DNA of 64,000 nucleotides from Gordonia humi (lineage in GTDB: Bacteria; Actinomycetota; Actinomycetes; Mycobacteriales; Mycobacteriaceae): assembly GCF_014197435.1 (NCBI RefSeq), contig NZ_JACIFP010000001.1, forward strand, positions 3,596,001-3,660,000, written 5' to 3'. Below are positions 20,079 through 29,150 of this stretch, in pieces. Every line of letters begins with the position of its first letter. Position 1 is the first letter of the stretch. The notes beneath the pieces were generated by a model. That model did no database searches. It was not told the DNA's origin and was given only the letters and a program-made list of their open reading frames with translations. The position numbers and the translations under genes are program-made.

Positions 20079-20116
20079 TTATGTACACTGTGCGCGTACT
20101 CCGTACAACGTACAAC
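20079..20116 (-). promoter_or_regulatory. TetR gene promoter with clustered GTAC operator motifs
   Basis: Minus strand TTGTAC (20103-20108), 17 bases, TACATA (20080-20085). Four GTAC cores occur in 31 bases (starting at 20083, 20096, 20103, 20110), with TTGTAC directly repeated 7 bases apart. These overlap the -35 and spacer, as expected for an autorepressed TetR promoter. The AT-leaning composition contrasts with the surroundings. Confidence 0.4.
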
Positions 20117-20141
20117 ATCGAACTGGCGATAAGGACGAGTC

Positions 20142-21857
20142 CTGAGTCTCGAAGTCACGTATCTGCCCGATCTCCATCAGTTCGCCGTGTGGGCGTCACA
20201 TCGCCCGGACGATCCGAAACGATCCACCGTCGTCCGTCTGGCGACTCCCGTCGACGGTGCGCTCGCCGCGCGTGATGTCCGATGCGACGTCGTGGACGTC
20301 ACGGGCCTGCCGAACCGAAAGGCTCCGTCGAAGTCGCTGAGCGCCTGGCGCGAGTTCGTCGCGGGCGGAGCGCCGACCGCACTGCCGATCGCCGCCCACG
20401 CCGACGTCGATCCGACCGGCACCGCGGTGACCTCGGCCGACTATGCGAGGTCCGCCTTCGTCGAAGCCGAGTCCATCCGCACGGCGCTCGACGACATCGA
20501 CGCCGAACTCCGCCCGTATCAGGTGGCCGGCGTCGCCTGGATGCTGCGCACCGTCGCCGTCCACGGCGGCGCGCTCCTGGCCGACGAGATGGGACTGGGC
20601 AAGACACTGCAGACCATCGTCGCGATGTCCCGGCTCGGCGACGGGCCGCATCTGGTGGTCTGCCCCACCAGTCTGATCTCGAACTGGCGTCGCGAGATCG
20701 CCCGCTTCGCCCCGAACCTGGCCGACCGCGTCACGGTGGTCTCGTACGCGCGGCTGCGGCTGTCCGCCGACGAACTGGCGAGAACTCGGTGGGCCACTGC
20801 GGTCTTCGACGAGGCCCACGCGTTGAAGAATCCACGCACCCAGGTCGCTCGCGCGGCTCGCGGTCTCGACGCCGACGCCCGTATCGCGCTGACCGGCACC
20901 CCCATCGAGAACTCGCTCGACGACCTGTGGGCGGTGCTGCGGGTCGTGACGCCGTCGATGTTCCCGGTGCGCGCGGTGTTCCGGCGACGGTTCACCAAGG
21001 CCGTCGCCTCCGGCGACACCGCGGCGATCGGTCGGCTCCGAGCCGCGGCCGCCCCGGTGATGCTGGCCCGCACCAAGGACCACGCGGCCGGAGCGTTGCC
21101 GCCGAAGATCGACAATCCGATCCTGTGCGACCTGTCCGACGAACAGGCTCGCGTATACGACGACGCTCTACGCCGAGCCGCCGACGACGGCTTCGGCAGC
21201 GGACTCGCCCGGCACGGCCGGCTCCTCGCGGTCCTCACGACGCTCAAACAGATCTGCAATCATCCGGACCTGACGGGCGCCGTGGACTCGCCCGACGTCG
21301 GCCGGTCCGGAGAGCTCGGCCGGTCCGGAAAGCTCGACGTTCTCCTCGACATCCTCGAGTCCAACGTCGCGGCCGACCGCCCGACGCTCGTGTTCACCCA
21401 GTACCGCCAGACCGGCGAGATGCTCGCCGCGGCGGCGTCCGAGATCGTGGGTGAGAACGTCCCGTTCTTCCACGGCGGGCTGTCGGTCGAGGAACGCGGC
21501 GTCGTCACCGATCGATTCCAGTCGGGCGACGGACCACCCGTACTCGTGATGAGTCTCAAAGCGGGCGGCTCCGGTCTGACCTTGACACGCGCATCCGACG
21601 TGGTCCACTTCGACCGATGGTGGAATCCCGCGGTCGAGGCCCAGGCCACCGACCGCGTGCACCGCATCGGGCAGGACCGACCGGTCACCGTCACCACGCT
21701 GACCACGGCGACCACCCTCGAGGAGCACATCGACGCGATGCACCGTCGCAAGGCGATGCTCGGCGTCCACGCCGACGACGGGTCGATCGTGTCCGATCTC
21801 GCCGCCCTCGACGACGAGCGGCTGCTCGACGTCCTTCGACGACACCGGGAGGCCTGA
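20142..21857 (+). CDS. SNF2-family DEAD/DEAH helicase-like ATPase
   Basis: A compact SWI2/SNF2 ATPase (about 570 residues), predicted to translocate on duplex DNA. Motifs: I DEMGLGKT (~148-155), II DEAH, III LTGTP, V SLKAGGSGLTLTRA, VI QATDRVHRIGQ. The first GTG (20187) would cut off a segment that looks coding (EVTYLPDLHQFAVWASHR). Between the in-frame stop upstream and that GTG the only start-like codon is CTG at 20142, 6 bases after AAGGA, so I use it tentatively. The stop overlaps the ATG of the SWIM zinc-finger gene by one base, so they are translationally coupled. SNF2 and SWIM domains are often paired, probably as one DNA-acting complex. Biological role unknown. Confidence 0.85.
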   Translation: MSLEVTYLPDLHQFAVWASHRPDDPKRSTVVRLATPVDGALAARDVRCDVVDVTGLPNRKAPSKSLSAWREFVAGGAPTALPIAAHADVDPTGTAVTSADYARSAFVEAESIRTALDDIDAELRPYQVAGVAWMLRTVAVHGGALLADEMGLGKTLQTIVAMSRLGDGPHLVVCPTSLISNWRREIARFAPNLADRVTVVSYARLRLSADELARTRWATAVFDEAHALKNPRTQVARAARGLDADARIALTGTPIENSLDDLWAVLRVVTPSMFPVRAVFRRRFTKAVASGDTAAIGRLRAAAAPVMLARTKDHAAGALPPKIDNPILCDLSDEQARVYDDALRRAADDGFGSGLARHGRLLAVLTTLKQICNHPDLTGAVDSPDVGRSGELGRSGKLDVLLDILESNVAADRPTLVFTQYRQTGEMLAAAASEIVGENVPFFHGGLSVEERGVVTDRFQSGDGPPVLVMSLKAGGSGLTLTRASDVVHFDRWWNPAVEAQATDRVHRIGQDRPVTVTTLTTATTLEEHIDAMHRRKAMLGVHADDGSIVSDLAALDDERLLDVLRRHREA

Positions 21858-22393
21858 TGGGCGCCGATTTCGGATTCACCGCATGGGGACGCGATGTGGT
21901 GCGCATCGCCGAACCCGTCTCCGCGCGCACACCCAACACGTCGGCGCCGCGGGCGCGGAGCATCGCCCGCAATGGCGGGGTGACCCTCGACCGGAGCGGC
22001 CGCCAGATCACCGCGCGCATTCATCGGGGCTCCGAGGCCTCGGTCGCACACCTGGAGTTCGCCGCACCGGATCCGGGCGCCGTCGCCGCGCTCCGCGAGG
22101 AGACGGGGTCGCGTACCGAACCCGACGACGCGGTGCACGCCGCGCTGCGCACGCGTGGGCTGCTTCCCGCACTCGCTCTCGAGGCGGCCGACTGCTCCTG
22201 CCGCGCACGGACGACGATGTGCGTGCACGTCCTCGCCGCGGTGTACGCGGTCGCCGCACTGGTCGATCATGAACCGGCGACGTTGTTCACGCTGTTGTCG
22301 GGGAGCGGCGCCGAGGTCCCCTCCAATGGTCCGACGCCACGGTGGACGCCGATCGCCGCTCTGGACGTGCGGGACTATTGGACGGCGCGGTAG
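21857..22393 (+). CDS. SWIM zinc-finger protein coupled to SNF2 ATPase
   Basis: 178 residues. The C-x-C-x(n)-C-x-H SWIM signature is clear (CSCRARTTMCVHVLA, near residues 114-128); SWIM fingers bind DNA or proteins and often partner SNF2 ATPases. Upstream of it is a ~110-residue domain (GADFGFTAWGRDVVRIAEPV, later QITARIHRG) typical of actinobacterial SWIM companions. Its ATG overlaps the stop of the SNF2 gene by one base, so both are one operon. A second, unrelated SWIM protein is at 59516. Confidence 0.82.
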   Translation: MGADFGFTAWGRDVVRIAEPVSARTPNTSAPRARSIARNGGVTLDRSGRQITARIHRGSEASVAHLEFAAPDPGAVAALREETGSRTEPDDAVHAALRTRGLLPALALEAADCSCRARTTMCVHVLAAVYAVAALVDHEPATLFTLLSGSGAEVPSNGPTPRWTPIAALDVRDYWTAR

Positions 22394-22744
22394 CCCGCTG
22401 CCGCCGATTCGTCCGATCGACCCCATGGAACTCTCCACCGCATGGGGCACGTCGGACATGACGCCCGCGGGCCACTCGGCCCGATGACCGTTCCGTCCAC
22501 CGGTCGTGCCGTTTCGGTCACGACTCTTCTCGTCGCCGCCGACTGAGCGACGGTCCCCGACTGCGCGACCTACGTGACGCGGCCGCCGATGGTCTCCACG
22601 ATCCGAACCGGCCCACCGCGGACGCCGCGGTTCTGCGGCGAGGTGATCGGCGCGCCCGCAGTCGCGCGCAAGTGAGACCTGTGCGCGGAGCCGGCCTCGC
22701 AGGGCCGCCGGAGTCGCGCACAGGTCCCACTTGCGCGATTCGAG
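22394..22744. other. 350-base intergenic region between SWIM gene and coaE
   Basis: No convincing gene. It lies between the convergent SWIM (+) and coaE (-) genes. The first ~250 bases show nothing I recognise; the coaE-proximal end carries the long inverted repeat at 22666-22737. Confidence 0.6.
22666..22737 (-). terminator. Long inverted repeat downstream of coaE
   Basis: Arms 22666-22687 and 22716-22737 match as a 22-bp inverted repeat with one mismatch, which becomes a G-U pair in the coaE-sense RNA. The 28-base spacer itself contains a GGCC...GGCC stem. It starts about 8 bases after the coaE stop, so it is probably its terminator. The arm sequence (GCGCAAGTG.GACCTGTGCGC) looks like a dispersed palindrome rather than a unique one. 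Confidence 0.7.
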
Positions 22745-23680
22745 TCAGGCGGGACGCACCGTCACGCGGACGCCGCGGCCCGGATCGGCGCTGCCGTGTA
22801 CACGGCCGTCGCCGACGGTCGAGACCGGCGGGAAGCCGCCGACGGAGAGCGGCCGTGCCAGTGCGCCGGCGGCCGCGTCGTCGGCGACGGTCACGGTCAT
22901 CTCCAGGATCGGTCGGTCCGGATCGCCGTCCGACGAGGACGTCCCCGTGTGCTCGATGCTCTGCGCGCCCGCTCCGGCCAGCGCCCACAACCGGTTGACG
23001 ACGCGCGCGCCGAGGATCGACCGGTCCGGATCGTCCGCGGTGTAGGGCAGCACGGGATCGACGGCACGACCGGCACCGACGTTGTCCCGGAACGGGACCA
23101 GCCGCTCAGTCCACGCGCGCAACGCCGCGGCGGCGAGGTCGTCGGTGGTGCCGGAGTTGTCGAGCCACACGTCGGCGACGGCCCGTCGCTGGTCGTCGGA
23201 GGCCTGCGCGGCGATACGTCGGCGGGCGTCGTCGGCGTCCATCCCGCGGGAGTCGCGGAGGCGCTGCAGCCGGACGTCGGCATCGGCGTGGACCATCACG
23301 ACGAGGTGGTAGAACGGCGCCATATTGCCCTCCACCAGCAGGGGAACGTCGTGCAGGATGATCGCGTCCTCGGGGGCGGCGTCGGTCAGCTCCTGGGTGC
23401 GCGCCCCGATGAGGGGGTGGGTGATCGAGTTGAGGAGTTTGCGATTGTCCTCGCTGGCGAATGCCTTCGCGGCCAACGCCGGGCGGTCGAGAGCGCCGTC
23501 ACCGTCGAGGACGTCCTCGCCGAACGCGTCCGCGAGCTGCGCGAGTCCGGGCGTTCCCTCGGCGACGACCTCGCGGGCGATCTCGTCCGCGTCGATGTGG
23601 TACGCGCCGTGGGCGATGAATGTCCGGGCGACGGTTGATTTGCCGGCGCCGATGCCGCCGGTCAGGCCGATTCTGATCAC
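22745..23680 (-). CDS. coaE: Dephospho-CoA kinase with remnant GrpB/UPF0157 domain
   Basis: Last step of coenzyme A synthesis: ATP-dependent 3'-phosphorylation of dephospho-CoA. P-loop GGIGAGKS at residues 8-15, then HIDADEIAREVV and a Walker-B-like segment (AIILHDVPLLVE), RDSRGMDADDARRRIAAQ and the conserved LDNSGT. The kinase ends near residue 200. The last ~110 residues resemble only the first half of the UPF0157/GrpB domain (SIEHTGTSSSDGDPDRPILE, then GGFPPV), which in mycobacterial CoaE (~400 aa) is complete. So this protein (311 aa) carries a shortened, probably degenerate version. The start is GTG at 23680. It lies 38 bases after the aldolase gene on the same strand. Confidence 0.93.
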   Translation of the reverse strand: MIRIGLTGGIGAGKSTVARTFIAHGAYHIDADEIAREVVAEGTPGLAQLADAFGEDVLDGDGALDRPALAAKAFASEDNRKLLNSITHPLIGARTQELTDAAPEDAIILHDVPLLVEGNMAPFYHLVVMVHADADVRLQRLRDSRGMDADDARRRIAAQASDDQRRAVADVWLDNSGTTDDLAAAALRAWTERLVPFRDNVGAGRAVDPVLPYTADDPDRSILGARVVNRLWALAGAGAQSIEHTGTSSSDGDPDRPILEMTVTVADDAAAGALARPLSVGGFPPVSTVGDGRVHGSADPGRGVRVTVRPA

Positions 23681-23718
23681 GCTTCCACTGTGTCAGATCG
23701 CCCCGACCGGCGGGCGGG

Positions 23719-24786
23719 TCACACGCCGACCGGCTCACCCTGCGCGGCTTCGCGCTCCTCGACCAGGGTCAGCGCGATGTCGACGATCATGTCCTCCTGG
23801 CCGCCGACGAGACGACGCTCACCGCAGACGGTCAGGATGTCGCGCACATCCAGTTCGTATCGCTTGGCCGCGGCCTCGGCGTGACGCAGGAACGACGAGT
23901 AGACGCCCGCGTAGCCGAGGGTGAGGGTCTCGCGGTCGACACGGACCGGCCGGTCCTGCAGCGGCCGGACGATGTCGTCGGCGGCGTCCTCGAGCGCGTT
24001 GAGATCGCAGCGGTGCTCGAAGCCCGAGAGGTTCGCGACGGCGACGAACGGTTCGATCGGGCAGTTGCCCGCGCCCGCACCGTGTCCGGCGAGTGACGCG
24101 TCGACGCGATACACCCCGTTCTCGACGGCGACGACGGAGTTGGCCACCGACAGCGACAGGTTCTCATGCGCGTGGATGCCGATCTGGGTGCCCTCGTCGA
24201 GGACGTCGCGGTAGGCCTTGATCCGCGCGGCGACGTCGTTCATCGTGAGACGACCGCCGGAGTCGGTGACGTACACGCAGTGCGCACCGTACGACTCCAT
24301 CAGCTTGGCCTGGCCGGCGAGCTTCTCCGGCTCGGACATGTGCGAGAGCATCAGGAAGCCGGAGACGTCCATGCCGATCTCGCGGGCCGCGGCGATGTGC
24401 TGTGCGGAGACGTCGGCCTCGGTGCAGTGCGTGGCGATGCGGACCGAGCGGACGCCGAGGTCCCAAGCGCGCTGGAGTTCTTCGACGGTGCCGACGCCGG
24501 GCAGCAGCAGGGTGGTCAGACGAGCGTTCTTCAGGACGCTCGCCGCGGCCTCGATCCACTCCCAGTCGGTGTTGGATCCGGGCCCGTAGTTGACCGATCC
24601 GCCGGCCAGACCGTCGCCGTGCGCCACCTCGATGGCGTCGACGCCCGCCTCGTCGAGCGCGGACACGATGCGTTTGACGTCGTCGGTGCTGATCTGGTGA
24701 CGGATGGCGTGCATTCCGTCGCGCAGCGTGACGTCCTGCACGAAGATCGGGGTGCCGCCGGGATTCTGTGTCTGGTGGGCGCTCAT
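23719..24786 (-). CDS. dmpG: 4-hydroxy-2-oxovalerate aldolase
   Basis: 355 residues, a DmpG/HsaF-type class II aldolase. It splits 4-hydroxy-2-oxovalerate into pyruvate and acetaldehyde and channels acetaldehyde to its partner dehydrogenase. The TIM-barrel start [13 protein letters not shown] carries the catalytic Arg-Asp and His, and [15 protein letters not shown] carries the metal-binding His pair. [11 protein letters not shown] is also conserved, and the C-terminal helical 'communication' domain is complete. Its start overlaps the stop of the dehydrogenase by 4 bases, fitting the obligate heterocomplex. It is the last gene of the island; the next gene is coaE. Confidence 0.95.
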   Translation of the reverse strand: MSAHQTQNPGGTPIFVQDVTLRDGMHAIRHQISTDDVKRIVSALDEAGVDAIEVAHGDGLAGGSVNYGPGSNTDWEWIEAAASVLKNARLTTLLLPGVGTVEELQRAWDLGVRSVRIATHCTEADVSAQHIAAAREIGMDVSGFLMLSHMSEPEKLAGQAKLMESYGAHCVYVTDSGGRLTMNDVAARIKAYRDVLDEGTQIGIHAHENLSLSVANSVVAVENGVYRVDASLAGHGAGAGNCPIEPFVAVANLSGFEHRCDLNALEDAADDIVRPLQDRPVRVDRETLTLGYAGVYSSFLRHAEAAAKRYELDVRDILTVCGERRLVGGQEDMIVDIALTLVEEREAAQGEPVGV

Positions 24787-25775
24787 GCGATGGGCTCCTT
24801 CTCTGCGGCGAGGGCAGCGATCCGCTCGGCGTACTGCATGCCCGCGGAGGTCATGATGTCGAGGTTCCCCGCGTAGGCGGGGAGGTAGTGCGCGGCGCCC
24901 TCCACTTCGAGGAACACCGAGACCTGGTGTGTGGGAGCCGATTCCGGTTCTTCCGTCATGAGGGTCTCGATGGTGGCGCCCTCGGCGATCGGGTTGATCT
25001 GCACCTTCTGCTTGAGGCGGTAGCCGGGAACATACGCCGACACGTCGGCGACCATCTTCTCCACCGAGTTGCGGATCTGCTCCTGCGTGTCCAGATCGGG
25101 TGCGTCGACCAGCGCGTACACGGTGTCGCGCATGATCAGCGGAGGCTCCGCCGGGTTGAGGATGATGATCGCCTTGCCGTTGCGGGCGCCGCCGACCTGT
25201 TCGATGGCCCCCGAGGTGGTCTCGGTGAACTCGTCGATGTTGGCTCGGGTGCCGGGGCCCGCGGACTTGGAGGCGATCGACGCGACGATCTCGGCGTAGG
25301 CGACGGGGGCGACGCGCGAGACGGCGGCGACGATCGGGATGGTCGCCTGGCCACCACAGGTCACCATGTTGACGTTCTGTGCGTCGAGGTGATCGTCGAT
25401 GTTGACCGCCGGGACCACGTACGGGCCGATCGCCGCGGGCGTCAGATCGATCATGCGTTTGCCCAGCGGCTGCAGGATCGACGCGTTGTGCTCGTGTGCC
25501 TTGGCCGATGTCGCGTCGAAGACGATCTCGATCTCGTCGAAGTTCGGCAGCTTGATCAGTCCGTCGACCCCCTCGGCGGTCGTGGGTACGCCCATGCGCG
25601 CGGCGCGCGCCAGGCCGTCCGACTCGGGGTCGATGCCGACCATCGCACCCATTTCGAGGTGCTTGGAGTGGCGGATCACCTTGATCATCAGGTCGGTGCC
25701 GATGTTGCCGGAGCCGATGATGGCGACCTTGGTGCGGCTCCCGCCGCCGGGGACGCCTGCAGTCTTCTTACTCAT
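24783..25775 (-). CDS. dmpF: Acetaldehyde dehydrogenase (acylating)
   Basis: 330 residues from the ATG at 25775, with AAGGAA 6 bases upstream; an in-frame GTG five codons earlier is less likely. It converts acetaldehyde, NAD+ and CoA to acetyl-CoA in complex with the aldolase. The Rossmann motif is [14 protein letters not shown], and the catalytic Cys is in [24 protein letters not shown] and the C-terminal [20 protein letters not shown] are typical of the DmpF/HsaG family. It overlaps the hydratase gene by 8 bases and the aldolase by 4. Operon members hydratase-dehydrogenase-aldolase form a standard meta-cleavage lower pathway. Confidence 0.96.
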   Translation of the reverse strand: MSKKTAGVPGGGSRTKVAIIGSGNIGTDLMIKVIRHSKHLEMGAMVGIDPESDGLARAARMGVPTTAEGVDGLIKLPNFDEIEIVFDATSAKAHEHNASILQPLGKRMIDLTPAAIGPYVVPAVNIDDHLDAQNVNMVTCGGQATIPIVAAVSRVAPVAYAEIVASIASKSAGPGTRANIDEFTETTSGAIEQVGGARNGKAIIILNPAEPPLIMRDTVYALVDAPDLDTQEQIRNSVEKMVADVSAYVPGYRLKQKVQINPIAEGATIETLMTEEPESAPTHQVSVFLEVEGAAHYLPAYAGNLDIMTSAGMQYAERIAALAAEKEPIA

Positions 25776-26583
25776 GTGCGTTTCCTTCACTGAACTTCGC
25801 GGTGACCGTGCCGAGACCGGTGATCTCGACGGTCACCTCGTCGCCGGATTGCAGCGGCCGCATGGGGCCGAGAGCGCCGGACAGGATCACCTGTCCCGCG
25901 CGGAGGGGTTCGCCGAAGTCGCGGGCCGACGTGGCCAGCCACGCGACGGCGTTGAGCGGGTCGCCGAGGCAGGCGGCGCCGTCGCCGGTCGAGACCTCGT
26001 CGCCGTTGATGAGCATCCGCATGCCGACCTCGACGGGCGCGAACTCGTCGAGCGTCTTGCGGTCGGTGCCGAGGACGTAGACGCCGGACGACGCGTTGTC
26101 GGCGACGGTGTCGGCGAAAGCGATGTCCCAGTTGTCGATTCGACTGTCGCAGATCTCGATCGCGGCCACCGCGTAGTCGACCGCGTCACGGATCTGTGCG
26201 ATGTCGAGGGGACCGTCGGCGAGGTCCTTCTTGAGGACGAACGCCACCTCGGCCTCGGCCTTGGGCTGCAGGAGGCGATCCATCGGCACCTCGTCGCCGT
26301 CGGTGTAGTCCATATCGTCGAAGAGGACACCGAAGTCGGGCTGGTCGACGCCCATCTGGTCCTGGACGGCCTGTGACGTGAGACCGATCTTGCGCCCGAC
26401 GACGGTGCGACCGTCGGCGAGGCGGCCCGCGGTGAGTCGTTCCTGGACGCGGTAGGCGGCGGCCAGGTCGACGGGGCCGATGAGGTCGCGCACGGGGGTG
26501 CACGCGGTGCGGGTCTGGAGGGCCTGGAGGAGTCGGTCGGCCGCTTGCGCCTCGGCCGCCGTGGAGTCGGTGGTGGTCGTCAT
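25768..26583 (-). CDS. 2-oxopent-4-enoate (2-keto-4-pentenoate) hydratase
   Basis: 271 residues, FAH-superfamily hydratase (MhpD/DmpE type) adding water to 2-oxopent-4-enoate to give 4-hydroxy-2-oxovalerate; needs a divalent metal. Key segments: [54 protein letters not shown] (metal-binding Glu) and [20 protein letters not shown]. Start at the ATG 26583; the in-frame ORF extends nine codons upstream without a ribosome site. It is paralogous to the decarboxylase at 31249, as normal for this pathway (the two form a complex in other bacteria). It is divergent from the IclR gene, so both may share one regulated promoter region. Confidence 0.93.
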   Translation of the reverse strand: MTTTTDSTAAEAQAADRLLQALQTRTACTPVRDLIGPVDLAAAYRVQERLTAGRLADGRTVVGRKIGLTSQAVQDQMGVDQPDFGVLFDDMDYTDGDEVPMDRLLQPKAEAEVAFVLKKDLADGPLDIAQIRDAVDYAVAAIEICDSRIDNWDIAFADTVADNASSGVYVLGTDRKTLDEFAPVEVGMRMLINGDEVSTGDGAACLGDPLNAVAWLATSARDFGEPLRAGQVILSGALGPMRPLQSGDEVTVEITGLGTVTAKFSEGNAHE

Positions 26584-26662
26584 GTGACCATGTTCACCGG
26601 CGGGGCGCACCCAACGGAAGCATTACGTCTCACTCAGCGATACGGTGCGTAGAATCATCATC

Positions 26663-27436
26663 GTGACCAGCGAGTACTCCGGCGTTCCCGACACCGTCAT
26701 CGGCAAGGTGATGCTGATCCTGCACGCCTTCGAGGTCGACGACCACGACCTTCCGCTGGCCGAGATCGTCCGCCGGACCGGGCTGCACAAGGCGACGGTT
26801 CACCGTCTCGCGCGTGAACTGGTCGAGGCCCGGATGCTCGATCGGACCGAGATCGGCTACCGCCTCTCGGGCGGTCTGTTCGAGCTCGGCATGCGAGCGT
26901 CCGTCGAGCGGAGCCTGTTGGAGATCGCGATGCCGTTCCTGCAGGATCTCTATGCGCGGACCCGCGAGACCGTGCACCTCGGCGTCCTCGACGGCCACGA
27001 GGTGCTCTACGTCGCGAAGATCGGCGGGCACCGTCAGGCGAGTGCGCCGTCGCGCACCGGCGGACGGATGCCGTTGCACTGCACCGGGATCGGGAAAGCC
27101 CTACTCGCCCACTCCGATGTCGAGCTCCGGCAGGAGGTCCTCAGCGCGCCGCTCGCCCGTCGTACGCCGCGCACCATCATCGCCCCGGGTCTGCTCGCCG
27201 CACACCTGGACACCGTCCGCGAGAACGGCATCGCCTTCGAGTACGAGGAGTCCACGATCGGCATCGCCTGCGTCGCCGCCCCGATCCTGGACGTCGGCAC
27301 TAACGACGCCGTCGCCGCCGTCAGCGTCACCGGCCCGCTCACCCGCTACCGCCCCGAACCGCACGCCGACGCCGTCCGCGCCGCAGCCACCGGAATCGCG
27401 GCGACGCTGCATCGCCGGCGCGCGCTGCAGAACTGA
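26663..27436 (+). CDS. IclR-family transcriptional regulator
   Basis: 257 residues from GTG 26663. The N-terminal winged helix has the IclR pattern (LPLAEIVRRTGLHKATVHRL), followed by the ligand-binding domain (ETVHLGVLDGHEVLYVAKIG, then PLHCTGIGKALLAH, and GIACVAAPILD). IclR proteins commonly regulate divergent aromatic-degradation operons, so the likely target is the hydratase-dehydrogenase-aldolase operon 79 bases away. A TAGAAT -10 (26650-26655) lies 7 bases before the GTG and there is no ribosome site, so the mRNA is likely leaderless. Effector unknown; 3-hydroxyanthranilate or a downstream acid is a guess. Confidence 0.9.
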   Translation: MTSEYSGVPDTVIGKVMLILHAFEVDDHDLPLAEIVRRTGLHKATVHRLARELVEARMLDRTEIGYRLSGGLFELGMRASVERSLLEIAMPFLQDLYARTRETVHLGVLDGHEVLYVAKIGGHRQASAPSRTGGRMPLHCTGIGKALLAHSDVELRQEVLSAPLARRTPRTIIAPGLLAAHLDTVRENGIAFEYEESTIGIACVAAPILDVGTNDAVAAVSVTGPLTRYRPEPHADAVRAAATGIAATLHRRRALQN

Positions 27437-27462
27437 CCGCATCCGCGGCACCCCGCGACTTT

Positions 27463-27503
27463 CGCGGCACCCGAGAATGCCGCCGATGTCGGCGGATGCC
27501 GCG
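27463..27503. repeat. Dispersed intergenic palindromic repeat, copy A
   Basis: A 41-base element between the convergent IclR (+) and MHS transporter (-) genes. It aligns at about 80% with copy B at 35643-35683. It contains CGCGGCA and two downstream TGCCGC segments that can pair with it in either of two ways. It likely serves as a bidirectional terminator. Confidence 0.55.
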
Positions 27504-27682
27504 AGTACGGCGGGGCTCCAACGCGCCCCTCCCGGTGCATCGCCGAGAGACCGCGCGTCTCGGCGTGTTCGACGGGCGGGAAGCGGTGTACGTGCGACGG
27601 CGACGCACCGACTCTCTCGTGATGCGAGTGAGGCCCGGCTCCCCCGCTCAAGGGGAACCGGGCCGGCCACGTCGCGGCGAGA

Positions 27683-29014
27683 TCAGGCGGCAGACGCTTC
27701 ATCCACCTGCGTCGCCGACGCGGAGGGCTCGGTGCGCCGGAACAGAATCACCGCGCTGACCAAGCTGATCAGGCAGATCGCGATGAGGTACACGGTCACC
27801 CCCGCCGACCCGTCGGACTCCCCGACCAGTGCCGACGAGATGATCGGAGCCAGACCGCCGCCGAGGATCGCACCCAGTTGGAGGACCAGAGAGGTGCCGG
27901 AGTAGCGCACCGCCGCGGGGAAGGTGTCGGCGATGATCGCGCCCTGCACACTGTGCGTCACCGGAATGATCAGGCCCATGCCGAGGAACGCGACCGCCGT
28001 CAGCACGGCACTTCCGGTGTTCATCATCGGCAGGAAGAGAACACACCAGATCAGCAGCGCGATCGACCCGCCGACAAACATCGTGCGGCGTCCGCTCCGG
28101 TCCGCAACGCCGGTCCACCAGGGGATCGTCGCGAACCAGATCACCGCGGCCACCGAGACACAGACGATGAGGAACGATCGGTTGTAGTCGAGCTGTTTGG
28201 TCCCGTACGACAACGTGAAGACCATGAAGACGTAGGCAACGGCGGAATTCGCCACCATCAGACCGAGAGTGAGACCCATCCGGACCACGCCGACGCGGAG
28301 CGCCTCTCGAAGGGGAAACGTCTCGACCTTGTGGTGACTGACCACCTTGCTGAACGACGGCGACTCCTCGATGTGCAGTCGGATCGCCAAGCCCACGGCG
28401 ACGAGCACCCCGCTCAGCAGGAACGGGATACGCCATCCCCAGGCGTCGAAGGCGCCGCTGGGCATCAACGCGTTCGTGGTCAGGAAGACGATGTTCGCCA
28501 GGACCAGGCCGGCGGGTGTTCCCATCTGCGGGAACCCGGCGTACAGATTGCGCTTGTCGGCGGGCGCATGCTCCATCGACATCAAGGTCGCGCCCGCGCC
28601 CTCGCCACCGAGACCGATGCCCTGCACCACGCGCAGCAGTACCAGGAGGACCGGCGCCCAGACACCGATGCTCGCATAGTTGGGCACGACGCCGATGAGC
28701 GTGGAGGCGATGCCCATCATGAGCAGCGAGACGATCAGCGTGTTGCGGCGGCCGACGCGGTCACCGAAGTGGCCGAACACGAGGCCACCGATCGGGCGCG
28801 CGACGAAGCCCACCGCGAACGTGCTGAACGCCGCGAGCGTGCCGGCCGCCGGACTGAGCGACGGGAAGAACTGCTTGTTGAAGATGAGCGCTGCGGCGGT
28901 GCCGTAGAGGAAGAAGTCGTACCACTCGAGGGTGGTGCCGACGAGCATCGCCGAGGCGACGCGACGCCTCGCCTGCTGATCGGACAGCGCCCGGCCGTGG
29001 TGATTGGTGGTCAT
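27683..29014 (-). CDS. MFS transporter, MHS family, of the catabolic island
   Basis: 443 residues from the ATG at 29014, with AAAGG 9 bases upstream; the longer ORF would read through the promoter repeats. Twelve transmembrane helices are predicted. MHS hallmarks: TTLEWYDFFLYGTAAAL, FVARPIGGLVFGHFGDRVGR, RVVQGIGLGGEGAGAT and WGWRIPFLLSGV. The family includes aromatic and dicarboxylic acid:H+ symporters, so it is the best candidate for uptake of the aromatic substrate degraded by this island, though the substrate is inferred from context only. Its promoter region carries three tandem 17-bp repeats (29036-29086). Confidence 0.87.
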   Translation of the reverse strand: MTTNHHGRALSDQQARRRVASAMLVGTTLEWYDFFLYGTAAALIFNKQFFPSLSPAAGTLAAFSTFAVGFVARPIGGLVFGHFGDRVGRRNTLIVSLLMMGIASTLIGVVPNYASIGVWAPVLLVLLRVVQGIGLGGEGAGATLMSMEHAPADKRNLYAGFPQMGTPAGLVLANIVFLTTNALMPSGAFDAWGWRIPFLLSGVLVAVGLAIRLHIEESPSFSKVVSHHKVETFPLREALRVGVVRMGLTLGLMVANSAVAYVFMVFTLSYGTKQLDYNRSFLIVCVSVAAVIWFATIPWWTGVADRSGRRTMFVGGSIALLIWCVLFLPMMNTGSAVLTAVAFLGMGLIIPVTHSVQGAIIADTFPAAVRYSGTSLVLQLGAILGGGLAPIISSALVGESDGSAGVTVYLIAICLISLVSAVILFRRTEPSASATQVDEASAA

Positions 29015-29035
29015 CGGAGAGCCTTTCGATGTGCT

Positions 29036-29086
29036 GGATGCCGAGACGATCTGGATGCCGAGACAATTTGGATGCCGAGACAATGA
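29036..29086 (-). promoter_or_regulatory. Three tandem 17-bp direct repeats in the transporter promoter
   Basis: Units 29036-29052, 29053-29069 and 29070-29086. On the coding (minus) strand each reads NNNT(C/T)GTCTCGGCATCC; 12 of 17 positions are identical in all three, and most changes are at the unit ends. They begin 22 bases upstream of the transporter ATG. The arrangement suggests an array of regulator half-sites or a recently expanded operator. Confidence 0.55.
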
Positions 29087-29150
29087 GGACGGGCGCTGCG
29101 TGCGGGCAGCACCGATCACCGCCGAGGCCGACGTGCGCGAAGCGCATGAC

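Noticed and set aside
27496..27759. Short plus-strand frame after the IclR gene
   Set aside because: It begins inside the palindromic repeat and runs antisense into the transporter gene; Arg/Pro-rich shadow.
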